Part shown: positions 8,767 to 18,450 of the stretch, in pieces
Layout: every line of letters starts with the position of its first letter
Position numbering within the stretch: the stretch's first letter is position 1
NCBI RefSeq assembly: GCF_040957575.1
Contig: NZ_CP162602.1
Span: 558,001 to 622,000 of the forward strand
Direction of reading: 5' to 3'
From: Vibrio sp. HB236076
Lineage (GTDB): Bacteria > Pseudomonadota > Gammaproteobacteria > Enterobacterales > Vibrionaceae
Length of the DNA stretch: 64,000 nucleotides
Position numbers and translations under genes: made by a program
Notes under the pieces: model-generated
What the model was told of the DNA's origin: nothing
Seen by the model: the letters and a program-made list of their open reading frames with translations, nothing else
The model's database searches: none

Positions 8767-10176
8767 ATGAGTTTTAACACCTTAGGCTTATCACAGCCCA
8801 TTCTTCGCGCTATTGATGAGAAAGGTTACTCAACACCATCGCCGATTCAACAACAAGCCATCCCCGCGATTTTATCGGGCAAAGATGTGATGGCGGCGGC
8901 GCAAACCGGTACTGGTAAAACCGCGGGCTTTACGCTACCGATCCTAGAAAAATTGTCACAGGGTCACAAAGTCAAAAGCAACCAAGTGCGAACCCTGATT
9001 TTAACCCCGACACGTGAACTGGCGGCACAGGTTTATGACAACGTGGTCGAGTACAGTAAACATGTGTCTTTGAGTTCTGCGGTTGTCTTCGGCGGCGTTA
9101 AAATTAACCCGCAAATGCAGCGATTGCGCAAAGGGGCAGACGTGTTAGTCGCCACCCCGGGTCGTTTAATCGATTTGTATCAGCAAAACGCCATCCGATT
9201 TGATCAACTCGAGTGTTTAGTGCTCGATGAAGCCGACCGCATGCTGGATATGGGCTTTATCCGTGATATCAAAAAGGTATTGCAATGGCTGCCGAAAAAG
9301 CGTCAGAACCTGCTTTTTTCTGCAACTTTTTCTGATGAGATTCGCGAGTTAGCCAAAGGACTTGTCAATCAGCCAGTCGAAATTTCAGTGACACCGGCTA
9401 ATTCAACCGCGGTGACGATTGAGCAGGCCGTTTACCCTGCTGACGTCAAAAAGAAAGCGCCGATGTTGGCCAAATTAATTGTTGATGGCAACTGGCAGCA
9501 AGTATTGGTCTTTACCCGTACCAAGCGCGGTGCCAATCGCCTTGCCGCGTTTTTAACTGAGCAACAATTGGCCGCCGCCGCCATTCACGGCAACAAAAGC
9601 CAAGGGGCAAGAACCAAAGCACTCGCGCAATTTAAATCCGGTGAGTTAAGAGTCTTAGTGGCGACCGACATAGCCGCGCGCGGTATTGATATTCCGCAAT
9701 TGCCTCAAGTGGTGAACTTTGAATTGCCCAATGTGGCCGAAGATTATGTTCACCGCATTGGCCGTACGGGGCGTGCCGGTGAGCCGGGTAAAGCGATTTC
9801 TTTAGTCTGCGCTCAAGAAGCGGACGATTTGTTTGGCATCGAGCGCTTGATTCAAAAAGTGTTGCCACGCCTATCTTTAGAAGGGTATGCGGTGACCAAT
9901 GTGGTACCCGAGTCAAAGCTAGACACGCGCCCGATAAAGCCGAAAAAACCGAAAAAACCGAAAAAGCATCACGATAACCAAGCGCGTCCAGGTACGGATG
10001 CCAAAGCGCCGGCCAAACGTCGCCCACGTCCTGCAGGGGCGCGCTCGTCTGGTTCAGCGCGTTCGGGCCAGGGTAAACCTGCTGAGCAAGGCAATGGTAC
10101 CGACAAACCCAATCAAGGTCAGAAGCGCCGTCGCCCACAAGGTGAAAAACGTCAATTTAAGCCTCAAAACAGCTAA
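8767..10176 (+). CDS. rhlE: DEAD-box ATP-dependent RNA helicase RhlE
   Basis: A 469-residue RNA helicase. All motifs are present in order: the Q motif (GYSTPSPIQ), Walker A AQTGTGKT at 45-52, [16 protein letters not shown] at 154-157, SAT in [13 protein letters not shown] and HRIGRTGR. After about residue 390 comes a basic, low-complexity tail with KPK repeats and many R, G, Q and P, typical of RhlE and probably for RNA binding. RhlE-type helicases act in ribosome assembly and RNA decay. The start at 8767 gives the usual [10 protein letters not shown]-terminus; a GTG at 8740 would add nine residues. Confidence 0.93.
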   Translation: MSFNTLGLSQPILRAIDEKGYSTPSPIQQQAIPAILSGKDVMAAAQTGTGKTAGFTLPILEKLSQGHKVKSNQVRTLILTPTRELAAQVYDNVVEYSKHVSLSSAVVFGGVKINPQMQRLRKGADVLVATPGRLIDLYQQNAIRFDQLECLVLDEADRMLDMGFIRDIKKVLQWLPKKRQNLLFSATFSDEIRELAKGLVNQPVEISVTPANSTAVTIEQAVYPADVKKKAPMLAKLIVDGNWQQVLVFTRTKRGANRLAAFLTEQQLAAAAIHGNKSQGARTKALAQFKSGELRVLVATDIAARGIDIPQLPQVVNFELPNVAEDYVHRIGRTGRAGEPGKAISLVCAQEADDLFGIERLIQKVLPRLSLEGYAVTNVVPESKLDTRPIKPKKPKKPKKHHDNQARPGTDAKAPAKRRPRPAGARSSGSARSGQGKPAEQGNGTDKPNQGQKRRRPQGEKRQFKPQNS

Positions 10177-10300
10177 GTCTTAATTAAAGAAGGGGGAATC
10201 TGTGACCGATAATTCATTTTTCCCCTTCGCAAAACACAAGACTTGAATTTATTGAATTGTTGGGCTATCAATAGCCTTTAGTAAAAATCAAGGAAGCAGT

Positions 10301-10582
10301 ATGATTAAGGAAAACAGTTACTTCGAAGGCCAAGTGAAGTCGTTAGGCTTTGTATCAAGTGGTGATACGTCTAGTGTGGGTGTGATGGCAAAAGGCGAAT
10401 ACACCTTTACTACACAAGCACCAGAAAAGATGACCGTTATCAAAGGGCAACTGACGGTAAAATTGCCCGGCAGTGTCTCTTGGCAAACCTTTTCGGCTGG
10501 TCAGTCTTTTGAAGTCCCCGGCGATGACAAATTTTTAGTCCAAGTCGAAGTGGACAGCGCCTACTTGTGTGACTACCTATAA
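10301..10582 (+). CDS. ppnP: Pyrimidine/purine nucleoside phosphorylase PpnP
   Basis: A 93-residue single-domain cupin of the DUF1255 (YaiE) family, which splits diverse nucleosides with phosphate into free base and ribose-1-phosphate. The family start NSYFEGQVKSLGF and the end GQSFEVPGDDKFLVQVEVDSAYLCDYL are clear, and the length is that of the enteric protein. AAGGAAG lies about six bases before the ATG. It fits loosely with the purine-salvage theme of the window, but it is a separate single-gene unit about 24 kb from those genes. Confidence 0.92.
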   Translation: MIKENSYFEGQVKSLGFVSSGDTSSVGVMAKGEYTFTTQAPEKMTVIKGQLTVKLPGSVSWQTFSAGQSFEVPGDDKFLVQVEVDSAYLCDYL

Positions 10583-10816
10583 GCGCTAAGGTCATTTCCC
10601 CTGCATCCGTGGGGGAGATGACTGGTCTCAGGTAACGGTTTTTCATCGCCTTTATTTACCTATAGCACGGTTATACAAGCGAAGAAGAACTGGTAATGAG
10701 TCTGCCAGCAACAAAACGCTACTCTCAACGGCCTCAGAGGGTAAGTGTTACGTCTATCTCACTTATCACCGTCGCTTTCTCCACCGTGAAATACCTAAAT
10801 TAGTCACGTTGATCGT
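10583..10816. other. Intergenic region without recognised features
   Basis: The 234 bases between ppnP and the converging response regulator gene hold no convincing open reading frame. I also could not find a strong hairpin followed by T-runs here. Confidence 0.3.
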
Positions 10817-11722
10817 TTAATGATCGTGCTCTAACACCCTAACCGATAAACTCACTGCCGACGTGCGGTTATCCACTTGCAATTTTTTGTATATTTGCTC
10901 TAAGTGCTTGTGCACGGTTCTCGTACTCATTGTTAAAATTTGCGCAATTTCCCAGTTGGTTTTGCCGTAAGATAACCAGTAAAGAACTTCAGATTCACGT
11001 TTAGTGAGTTTAAAAGCCTGTTGTAAGCTTTCTTCACGGTTGTGTTTCTTCGGCGTCGTGATGCGAATCAGTGATTGAATACTGTTGTAATCCCCGGTGT
11101 AGGACACTTCTAGGTTTGGCGTAAATTGTTTTAATATCAGCGGTTTTTTCTGTGGGTCTTGCATTAACCACAACGCAATATCTTGTTGAATTAACAGCCA
11201 CGTTTGTAACGAATCTTCCCCTAACGACCCTAATAATTCTTGTGCATGGGGGGTGGCCCACTCCAAGTGACCGTTATTCGACACACAAAAAATATACTGA
11301 CCGGCGTAGTCCAACGCCGCTTGTGCGGATTTGGCTAAACGGGCACTTTGACTGTGTACTCGAATGCGCGCTAGGACTTCATCTGGATTGACCGGCTTGG
11401 TGATATAATCGGTACCTCCGCTTTCAAAGCCTCGGATAACATGTTTGGAGTCATTGAGCCCGGTCATAAAGATGATCGGGGTAGATGGCAACTGTTCTTT
11501 GAGTTTGACACAGGTATCAAAGCCATCCATTTCTGGCATGATGGCGTCGAGTAGAACCACATCGGGTTGTACTTTTTTCGTGATCGCTAATGCTTGCAAT
11601 CCACTCAGTGCGACCAATACCGTCAGGCCGGCTTGATTGAGTGTGGCATTGAGCATGCCTAGCGACTCGGGTGAATCATCGACCACCAGAACGATAATAT
11701 TATTATTAGTAATAATGCTCAT
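10817..11722 (-). CDS. LuxR-type response regulator, partner of the NCS1-kinase
   Basis: A 301-residue two-component output protein. The receiver domain (about 8-125) has the acidic pocket VVDD and the phospho-acceptor D59 in VVLLDAIMPEMDG. A middle segment of about 100 residues carries no motif I recognise. The C-terminal LuxR/NarL-type helix-turn-helix (about 235-298) is clear: LTKRESEVLYWLSYGKTNWEIAQILTMSTRTVHKHLEQIYKKL. Its start lies inside the end of the kinase gene (17-base overlap), so the two are co-translated. The pair is divergent from urtA, so it probably controls the urea transporter and perhaps urease. I chose the ATG at 11722. Confidence 0.9.
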   Translation of the reverse strand: MSIITNNNIIVLVVDDSPESLGMLNATLNQAGLTVLVALSGLQALAITKKVQPDVVLLDAIMPEMDGFDTCVKLKEQLPSTPIIFMTGLNDSKHVIRGFESGGTDYITKPVNPDEVLARIRVHSQSARLAKSAQAALDYAGQYIFCVSNNGHLEWATPHAQELLGSLGEDSLQTWLLIQQDIALWLMQDPQKKPLILKQFTPNLEVSYTGDYNSIQSLIRITTPKKHNREESLQQAFKLTKRESEVLYWLSYGKTNWEIAQILTMSTRTVHKHLEQIYKKLQVDNRTSAVSLSVRVLEHDH

Positions 11723-14700
11723 CAATTAACCTATCCACATCAGAGATGATTTTATTCAGATGACAACTTACAACATCGGCTCTTAACGTCTTGATAAAAG
11801 AAGAGTAAGTGTGCTGTGGTAATTTATCGAGTTCTTGACTTATCCCGGCTAAAAACCCGATTTCAGCGTATTCGCGAATTTTTCGTAAACGGTTTTCTGG
11901 GGGGACTTGTTGTGAAAAGCTGTCCGTTTTAGCCATCACCTTGTCGGGATTAAGGTCACTTTTTATATCGTATTGCCAATCAATTGCCAGCAACCGGTTA
12001 AGCTTGGCTAGCAGTGATGGCAGTGACACGGGTTTGGTCAGGTAGTCATCGTGTATGCCGTTTAAATGCCCATGGGTTTCAAATTCTTGAATATTGGCTG
12101 ATAACATAATGATGGGTTGCAGGTAGCGTTCTTTTCTCAGTTGAATCGCCAATTGCCAGCCGTTGACGACAGGCATAAAAATATCCAACATAATTAAATC
12201 GATTGTGCGTGTTTTCATTATGTCTAAGGCTTGCTGCGCACTGTCGGCCAGTTCAATATCAAACCCCAGTGGAGTCAGTAGGCTTTTCACTAGGTCGCGT
12301 TGGTCTTTAATATCATCGACGACTAAAAGGGTTTTGCGTTCGCCTTGATATCCGATCACGGTGTCGTTGATCATGTCCGGTTCCAACTTGCCAACACGGA
12401 CCTCAGGCAGCATGAGTTTTAAAACAAAACTACTGCCGTGGCCAAGTTGACTGGTACACGATATGTCGCCGCCCATCATTTCTGCAAGGACATTCGAAAT
12501 GGTCAAGCCAAGGCCGGTGCCAGAAATGAGGGCAGTTTTGTCATTTTCGACTCGCTCAAACGGCTTGAAAATTTTCTTAATATCGCTTTTTGATAGTCCA
12601 ATACCCGTATCATGGACACGAAAAGCGACCACTTGATTGCGATAGGTGACCTTGAAGGAGATGGTTCCCTTTTCGGTGTATTTGACCGCATTATTTAACA
12701 AATTGATTAGGATTTGTCGCAAGCGCTGCTTGTCGGTCGAGACAAATTGAGGGATGTTTTTACTTGAATTAAATTCAAATGTCAGTCCTTTGCGCTGTGC
12801 TTGCATGGCAAACATTTCCACTAACTGCTCGAGAAGCGTAGGGAGGCTGAACTCTTCGCGGTGAAGCTCTAAACGACCGGCTTCAATTTTTGATATTTCA
12901 AGTAGGCCTTCGATCAAATCGGAAAGGTGTTTACCGTTGCGTTTTAATATATCGGCGTATTGTCGTGTTTGTTCATCCAGTTTACGGTCATTACTCATCA
13001 ATTGTGCATAACCTAATAGGACATTAAGCGGCGTTCTGAGCTCGTGACTCAAGCTGGCTAGATAGCGACTTTTGGCGTCATTGGCGGTTTCTGCCGAGCG
13101 TTTGGCGATCTCCAATTCTTGGGCCGTTTTTTGGTGCGCGTTGATTTCAAGTGTCAGCAAATTGGTGTGTGCCTGCAGTTCTTGTAACGCCGTTTGATTA
13201 CTGGTTCTAGCCAATACAAATAGCCAACTGATGATGCCAATCGGTATCAGCAACAAGGTAAAGGATTTGAGTAGCCCCGTTGATAGGGTCTCCATATGAT
13301 AAGGGCTAAGGTTGGGGACTTGGGTATAAGCAATCGTCAATATCGCGCCCATTGCGAGACTGACCATCACCATCACGACGATAAACTGGATGACGGTCGA
13401 GGATAAGTGTTTTAACCATTGTGACGGAAAAATAGGCGATAAAAACGATTTGATCTGAGCAGAGAATGTCGCCTTGGGACGGCACATGTCTCGGCAGCGA
13501 ATATCGAGGGTACAGCACAAAGAGCAAATTTGCCCTCCGTAGGCGGGGCAGAAAGACATGTCTTCATGCTCAAACGTCAACTCACAGACACTGCACTGGT
13601 GTTCGCCCTGACTGTGGTACGGGTTGCGGTGCGGTTTGACTAAGTAAAAACGCCCTTTGGTTAGCCAAGCGATGATGGGCGCGAATAAAAAAGGCAACAA
13701 AAAGGCAATGTAGGAGGCAAAGGCTTTTACCCAAGGACCATAACAATCCAAATGGGCGGTGATCCCCACGACAGAGGACAACACCATCGAGCCCAAACCA
13801 ACCGGGTTGATATCATAAAGCTGAGAGCGTTTGAACTCGATACCTTTGGGGCTTAACCCCAAGGGTTTATTAATGATCAGATCGGCGACAATCGTACCAA
13901 TCCACGCTAACACCAACACAGAATAAATTTGTAACGTCTTTTCGATTAATTGATAAACCCCTAACTCCATTAAAACCAATGCCACGAGGACATTAAAGAT
14001 CATCCAAACGACACGACCAGGGTGATGATGGGTAATGCGAGAGAAAAAATTAGACCAGGCTAGGGAGCCTGCGTAGGCGTTGGCAATGTTGATTTTCAAT
14101 TGCGAGATGATGACAAACATTCCCGCTAAAAAAAGCGCAATGCCCGTGTCGTCAATAGAGTAGGTGAAAGCAGTAAAGTACATATGGGCAGGGTCACCGG
14201 CAAGGCTAGGTATCACGCCTTGGCTAATCGCTAACCAAGCAAGAAAGCTGCCTAACACCAACTTCAAAGCTCCGAATACCATCCAACCTGGGCCGCCGGT
14301 GAGCATCGCTGCCCACCATTTGACCTTACCGACTTTTTCTTTGGGCGGTAGAAATCGCAAAAAATCGACCTGCTCACCGATTTGCGCCACGATGGAAAGC
14401 AATACCGCCGAAGCCGACCCAAATAATAACCAATCAAACTGAGTACCTGTTGCTTGAGCACCTGAATAGTTAAGCCAGGTGTTGAGATCGGCATCTTCAT
14501 GGGTGAAGACATAGATAAGGGGGATCAGTTGCAGTAATAGCCAAATCGGTTGTGACCACATTTGAAAGCGACCGATATTGCTGATCCCTAAAATGACAAT
14601 CGGAATCACAATAAACGCACTGAGCATATAAGCAATGCTCAAAGGGATGCCAAATAACAACTCAATGGCCATCGACATTATCGACGCCTCTAAGGCGAAA

Positions 14701-15086
14701 AAAATAAAAGTAAAAGAGGCATAAATGAGCGAGACGATGGTGGAGCCTATATAGCCAAATCCGGCGCCTCGGCTCAGTAGATCAACATCAACACCGTATT
14801 TAGCGGCGTAATAACAGATGGGAATACCAGAAAAAATCACCACTAAGGCGACCGCAAAAATGGCCCATAGTGAGTTGGTAACCCCATAATTTAATGTAAT
14901 GGTCCCCCCGAGTGCCTCCAACACCAAAAACGAGACAATACCAAGGGCAGTATTGGCCACCCAACTGGAAGACCACTTACGAGCCCGTTTGGCGGTGAAG
15001 CGCAAAGCAAAGTCTTCGAGCAATTCATTGCCGACTAATTTGTTGTAGTGTCGACGGGTGATGGGCACTTTAGCGGATCTATTCAT
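11706..15086 (-). CDS. NCS1 transporter-histidine kinase-receiver hybrid sensor
   Basis: A 1126-residue fusion. Residues about 30-480 form an NCS1-type permease domain (cytosine/purine/allantoin family, about 12 membrane segments). A cysteine-rich linker at 498-535 (C498, C501, C513, C521, C524, C525, C531, C535) looks like a metal-binding or redox module. Two more membrane segments (about 565-628) lead into a HisKA domain with H681 in SHELRTPL, an HATPase with the N-box around 795-804 and DTGIG/GTGLGL boxes, and a receiver with D968. By analogy with transporter-kinase fusions such as CbrA, it may sense its substrate during transport. Lying beside urt/ure, urea or a related amide is the best guess. 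Confidence 0.9.
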   Translation of the reverse strand: MNRSAKVPITRRHYNKLVGNELLEDFALRFTAKRARKWSSSWVANTALGIVSFLVLEALGGTITLNYGVTNSLWAIFAVALVVIFSGIPICYYAAKYGVDVDLLSRGAGFGYIGSTIVSLIYASFTFIFFALEASIMSMAIELLFGIPLSIAYMLSAFIVIPIVILGISNIGRFQMWSQPIWLLLQLIPLIYVFTHEDADLNTWLNYSGAQATGTQFDWLLFGSASAVLLSIVAQIGEQVDFLRFLPPKEKVGKVKWWAAMLTGGPGWMVFGALKLVLGSFLAWLAISQGVIPSLAGDPAHMYFTAFTYSIDDTGIALFLAGMFVIISQLKINIANAYAGSLAWSNFFSRITHHHPGRVVWMIFNVLVALVLMELGVYQLIEKTLQIYSVLVLAWIGTIVADLIINKPLGLSPKGIEFKRSQLYDINPVGLGSMVLSSVVGITAHLDCYGPWVKAFASYIAFLLPFLFAPIIAWLTKGRFYLVKPHRNPYHSQGEHQCSVCELTFEHEDMSFCPAYGGQICSLCCTLDIRCRDMCRPKATFSAQIKSFLSPIFPSQWLKHLSSTVIQFIVVMVMVSLAMGAILTIAYTQVPNLSPYHMETLSTGLLKSFTLLLIPIGIISWLFVLARTSNQTALQELQAHTNLLTLEINAHQKTAQELEIAKRSAETANDAKSRYLASLSHELRTPLNVLLGYAQLMSNDRKLDEQTRQYADILKRNGKHLSDLIEGLLEISKIEAGRLELHREEFSLPTLLEQLVEMFAMQAQRKGLTFEFNSSKNIPQFVSTDKQRLRQILINLLNNAVKYTEKGTISFKVTYRNQVVAFRVHDTGIGLSKSDIKKIFKPFERVENDKTALISGTGLGLTISNVLAEMMGGDISCTSQLGHGSSFVLKLMLPEVRVGKLEPDMINDTVIGYQGERKTLLVVDDIKDQRDLVKSLLTPLGFDIELADSAQQALDIMKTRTIDLIMLDIFMPVVNGWQLAIQLRKERYLQPIIMLSANIQEFETHGHLNGIHDDYLTKPVSLPSLLAKLNRLLAIDWQYDIKSDLNPDKVMAKTDSFSQQVPPENRLRKIREYAEIGFLAGISQELDKLPQHTYSSFIKTLRADVVSCHLNKIISDVDRLIDEHYY

Positions 15087-15344
15087 TCTCTTCCTTGAGA
15101 GTGGGATCGAACAAGGTCAAAACTACACATCCTGTGTAAACCAATAAGTATAGCGCGATAGATAGTCGTTACCTATGCGTAATTGTACGTAGATGAAGTG
15201 CATCAACTGCGAATAGGCATCATTGAAGACTTAATCAATACTGGTTTTGTTCATCGCGGTAGAAGTTCCCAGTCAAATGAGGCGGGAGGCCGTTCGACAG
15301 AATATTTACACTCAACCATTAAATCCATACAAGGAAGAAGACGA
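15087..15344. promoter_or_regulatory. Divergent control region between sensor kinase and urtA
   Basis: This 258-base spacer must hold the promoters of both the kinase gene and the urt operon. Two symmetric elements stand out: TACACA-TCC-TGTGTA (15124-15138) and CGTA-N4-TACG (15178-15189). Either could be a site for the LuxR-type response regulator, since such regulators often bind short inverted TAC-type half-sites. I found no NtrC-like site and no good -24/-12 sigma-54 promoter here, unlike the purine promoters. AAGGAAGAAG at 15331-15340 is the urtA ribosome binding site. Confidence 0.4.
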
Positions 15345-16619
15345 ATGAAACGGAATTTTCTAGCGACTTCAATGTTAGCTGCCTCATTACTCAGTCATTA
15401 CGCCATGGCGGAAGATACGATTAAAGTGGGCGTATTACACTCTTTATCTGGCACCATGGCCATCAGTGAGACCACGTTAAAAGACACCATGCTGATGTTG
15501 ATCGATGAACAGAATAAAAAAGGCGGCTTACTCGGAAAAAAACTGGAAGCCGTGGTGGTTGACCCCGCCTCAAACTGGCCGTTATTTGCCGAAAAAGCAC
15601 GAGAGTTAATATCAAAAGACAAGGTTGATGCCGTCTTTGGTTGTTGGACATCGGTATCTCGTAAGTCCGTTTTGCCCGTGTTTGAAGAGCTAGACAGCTT
15701 GCTTTTCTACCCGGTTCAATACGAAGGTGAAGAATCGTCGAAAAACGTTTTTTACACTGGTGCCGCGCCCAATCAGCAAGCGATTCCAGCCGTTGATTAT
15801 TTATTGGAACAAGGGGTTGAGCGATGGGTGTTAGCCGGTACCGACTATGTGTACCCAAGAACCACCAACAAAATTCTTGAATCGTATTTAAAAGAAAAAG
15901 GCGTCGCTGAGAGTGACATCATGGTGAACTACACCCCGTTTGGTCATTCTGATTGGCAGTCCATTGTTTCTGATATTAAGAAGTTTGGCTCTTCTGGCAA
16001 GAAAACGGCCGTCGTATCCACCATTAATGGTGATGCGAATGTTCCTTTCTACAAAGAATTGGGTAACCAAGGCGTTTCTGCCGATGAAATCCCAGTGGTG
16101 GCGTTCTCGGTCGGTGAAGAAGAGTTGTCGGGCATGGACACGTCAGCACTGGAAGGACACCTTGCCGCGTGGAACTACTTTATGAGCGTTGAGTCGGATC
16201 AAAACGATGAGTTTATCGAGCAATGGCACAAATTCATCAAAAGTGATGAGCGCGTAACCAATGATCCGATGGAGGCAACGTATATCGGTTTCAATATGTG
16301 GGTAGAAGCAGTGAAAAAAGCGGGTACGACGAATCCTGAAGTCGTCGGTGATGCACTCATTGGGGTGACAGTACCCAATTTGACTGGCGGTTACTCAGCC
16401 ATGATGCCTAATCATCATATCACCAAACCGGTGTTAATCGGCGAAATCCAAGATGATGGCCAGTTTGAAACCGTTTGGCAAACCTCTGGATTAGTCGCTG
16501 GTGATGCTTGGTCGGATTATCTTCCAGGTTCAAAAGACTTAATTGCTGACTGGCGTGAGCCGCTTTCTTGCGGTAACTACAACGTCAAAACCGGTAAATG
16601 TTCGGGTCAAAACTTTTAA
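15345..16619 (+). CDS. urtA: Urea ABC transporter substrate-binding protein UrtA
   Basis: A 424-residue precursor with a signal peptide of about 22 residues (SHYAMA then ED). The mature protein is a type I periplasmic binding protein of the Leu/Ile/Val class: IKVGVLHSLSGTMAISE, then LKDTMLMLIDEQNKKGGLLGKKLEAVVVDPASNWP, then FGCWTSVSRKSVLPVFEE and LLFYPVQYEGEESSKN, all strongly characteristic of UrtA. It captures urea in the periplasm for UrtBCDE. The ATG at 15345 follows AAGGAAGAAG and starts the signal peptide; a TTG-led frame from 15183 is only upstream read-through. It is the first gene of urtABCDE-ureDABCEFG-ureJ. Confidence 0.96.
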   Translation: MKRNFLATSMLAASLLSHYAMAEDTIKVGVLHSLSGTMAISETTLKDTMLMLIDEQNKKGGLLGKKLEAVVVDPASNWPLFAEKARELISKDKVDAVFGCWTSVSRKSVLPVFEELDSLLFYPVQYEGEESSKNVFYTGAAPNQQAIPAVDYLLEQGVERWVLAGTDYVYPRTTNKILESYLKEKGVAESDIMVNYTPFGHSDWQSIVSDIKKFGSSGKKTAVVSTINGDANVPFYKELGNQGVSADEIPVVAFSVGEEELSGMDTSALEGHLAAWNYFMSVESDQNDEFIEQWHKFIKSDERVTNDPMEATYIGFNMWVEAVKKAGTTNPEVVGDALIGVTVPNLTGGYSAMMPNHHITKPVLIGEIQDDGQFETVWQTSGLVAGDAWSDYLPGSKDLIADWREPLSCGNYNVKTGKCSGQNF

Positions 16620-16626
16620 TTGGCAA

Positions 16627-16654
16627 GCTAGGTACTTCACGTGAAGTACCTAGC
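16627..16654. repeat. Perfect 28-bp palindrome between urtA and urtB
   Basis: GCTAGGTACTTCAC is directly followed by its exact reverse complement. In RNA this makes a very stable hairpin 8 bases after the urtA stop. No T-run follows, so it is probably not a full terminator. It more likely protects the 3' end of urtA mRNA or reduces read-through, which would give more binding protein than membrane components. Confidence 0.7.
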
Positions 16655-16797
16655 GACTTGCTTATTGCCAATGGATGAGTCAAAGCATTTTCGTTCCTAA
16701 ACTGACTGAGCGGGTCATAGGGGTGAAAGCAGTTCTTTGGGGGTAAAGCCATTCTGTGTTTTATCCATTTTTGATCTTTATATTAGAGGTTTGTTGA

Positions 16798-18450
16798 ATG
16801 GTACGTTCTCAACAGAAGTCTTTAACCTGGCATTGTCTTCGCATTAAGGCATGGTTTCTTGTCTTGGTGGCTCTTAGCACATGGAGTGCGACGATTTTTG
16901 CCCAATCGGTGAGCATAAATGATGAGCTAGAGCGTTTGGCAACACGCGATTATCAGCAAATCAGTGTTGCTATTAGCCGGCTGAGTCAACAAGGTGGCGA
17001 GCAGGCATTCTCAATTCTGAATCTATTGTTAAATGGCGATCTTTACCTAGACAAAAAAAAGCAAAACCTGGTTCAGTTAGTTGAAAAAAATGGCAGCCAG
17101 TATGTCATTGCCCCGCTGTTTAGCGATGAGGCATCTCAATTTGTCTCTGTGAGCCGCCGTACAGTCAAAAAAATAGGCATTAATAATCAGTTACGCGGTG
17201 AGATAAAAAAACACCTCGCTGTTCTCAGCCTTAGCCAGCCCAGCCCACAAGCGCGGATAAAGGCGGTGACGGCGTTGATGGGAGAGTTAGATGAACCAAC
17301 CTATCAACGCTTAAAACAAGTAAGGGACGCCGAGGCGCACCCGGGTGTCCAGCAAAGCCTTGATACGGCATTGGCGATTTATCAACTCAAAACGTCAGCC
17401 GAGCCCAGCGCTCAACGGTCTGCGATTGACACACTAGGGGCGAGCTACCAACCAGAGGCGAGAAATGCGTTAAATCAATTTTTACTCACCGAGCCAAGTC
17501 ACTCCTTCGTCGAAGCCACGGATCGTGCCTTACATCAGATCGCCCAGCGTGAAAACATCGCTGATTTTGTTGAAACCCTGTTTTTTGGCCTCAGTCTTGG
17601 ATCGGTCTTAGTGTTGGCCGCGATTGGCCTCGCCATTACCTTTGGCGTCATGGGGGTGATTAATATGGCGCATGGTGAATTGATCATGCTCGGTGCGTAT
17701 ACCACTTACGTTGTTCAGACGTTAATGCCAAATCACATCGGCTGGTCCATTTTTATTTCGATACCCTTGGCATTTCTTGTCTCGGCAAGTGTCGGCGTGT
17801 TGATTGAGCGCAGCGTGATTCGCTTTTTGTACGGCCGCCCTTTAGAAACCTTATTAGCGACCTTCGGCATCAGCCTGATTCTACAACAGATGGTCAGAAC
17901 GATCTTCTCACCATTGAATCGCAGTGTCTCAACGCCAGATTGGATGCAAGGGGTCATTGAGATAAACCCCATGCTCAGTTTGACGCTCAATCGAGTGTAC
18001 ATCATTGCTTTTTGTCTCTGCGTCTTTGCTCTGTTGTTTATGGTGCTCAGATACACTCGCTTGGGCATTGAAGTCCGTGCGGTATCGCAAAATCGAAATA
18101 TGGCTCGTGCCATGGGCGTGAAATCAGAGCGCGTCGATGCAATGACGTTTGGGCTGGGTTCCGGGATTGCCGGTATTGCTGGGGTCGCTCTGAGTCAACT
18201 GACCAATGTCGGTCCCAATCTTGGTCAGTCTTATATTATTGATTCATTTATGGTGGTGGTGTTTGGCGGTGTCGGCAATTTATGGGGTACTTTGGTCGCA
18301 GGAATGTCCTTGGGTATCGCCAATAAGATTTTAGAACCTTGGGCGGGTGCCGTTTTGGCTAAAATCCTCGTGCTTGTCTTTATCATTTTGTTTATTCAAA
18401 AGAAACCCAGAGGATTGTTTCCTCAGAAGGGTCGTTCAGCGGAGGATTAA
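16798..18450 (+). CDS. urtB: Urea ABC transporter permease UrtB, long form
   Basis: A 550-residue inner-membrane permease of the LivH type. The first about 35 residues look like a signal or anchor segment, and residues about 40-255 are a hydrophilic, probably periplasmic alpha-helical region. The permease proper (about 260-545) has the family stretch FGVMGVINMAHGELIMLGAYTTY and EVRAVSQNRNMARAMGV with the ABC-docking loop. The N-terminal extension is known from other UrtB proteins and absent from LivH. It pairs with UrtC to form the urea channel. It starts 178 bases after urtA, across the 28-bp palindrome, and its stop overlaps the urtC start. Confidence 0.95.
   Translation: MVRSQQKSLTWHCLRIKAWFLVLVALSTWSATIFAQSVSINDELERLATRDYQQISVAISRLSQQGGEQAFSILNLLLNGDLYLDKKKQNLVQLVEKNGSQYVIAPLFSDEASQFVSVSRRTVKKIGINNQLRGEIKKHLAVLSLSQPSPQARIKAVTALMGELDEPTYQRLKQVRDAEAHPGVQQSLDTALAIYQLKTSAEPSAQRSAIDTLGASYQPEARNALNQFLLTEPSHSFVEATDRALHQIAQRENIADFVETLFFGLSLGSVLVLAAIGLAITFGVMGVINMAHGELIMLGAYTTYVVQTLMPNHIGWSIFISIPLAFLVSASVGVLIERSVIRFLYGRPLETLLATFGISLILQQMVRTIFSPLNRSVSTPDWMQGVIEINPMLSLTLNRVYIIAFCLCVFALLFMVLRYTRLGIEVRAVSQNRNMARAMGVKSERVDAMTFGLGSGIAGIAGVALSQLTNVGPNLGQSYIIDSFMVVVFGGVGNLWGTLVAGMSLGIANKILEPWAGAVLAKILVLVFIILFIQKKPRGLFPQKGRSAED

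Noticed and set aside
9632..10138. Reverse-strand 168-codon frame inside rhlE
   Set aside because: It lies fully antisense to the well-supported RhlE C-terminus, has no motif, and arises from the biased codons of the basic tail.
10190..10240. Terminator after rhlE
   Set aside because: GAAGGGG/CCCCTTC can pair, but no T-run follows on the forward strand.
15183..15344. Longer TTG start of UrtA
   Set aside because: It would place 54 residues before a clear signal peptide; the ATG at 15345 has a strong ribosome binding site.
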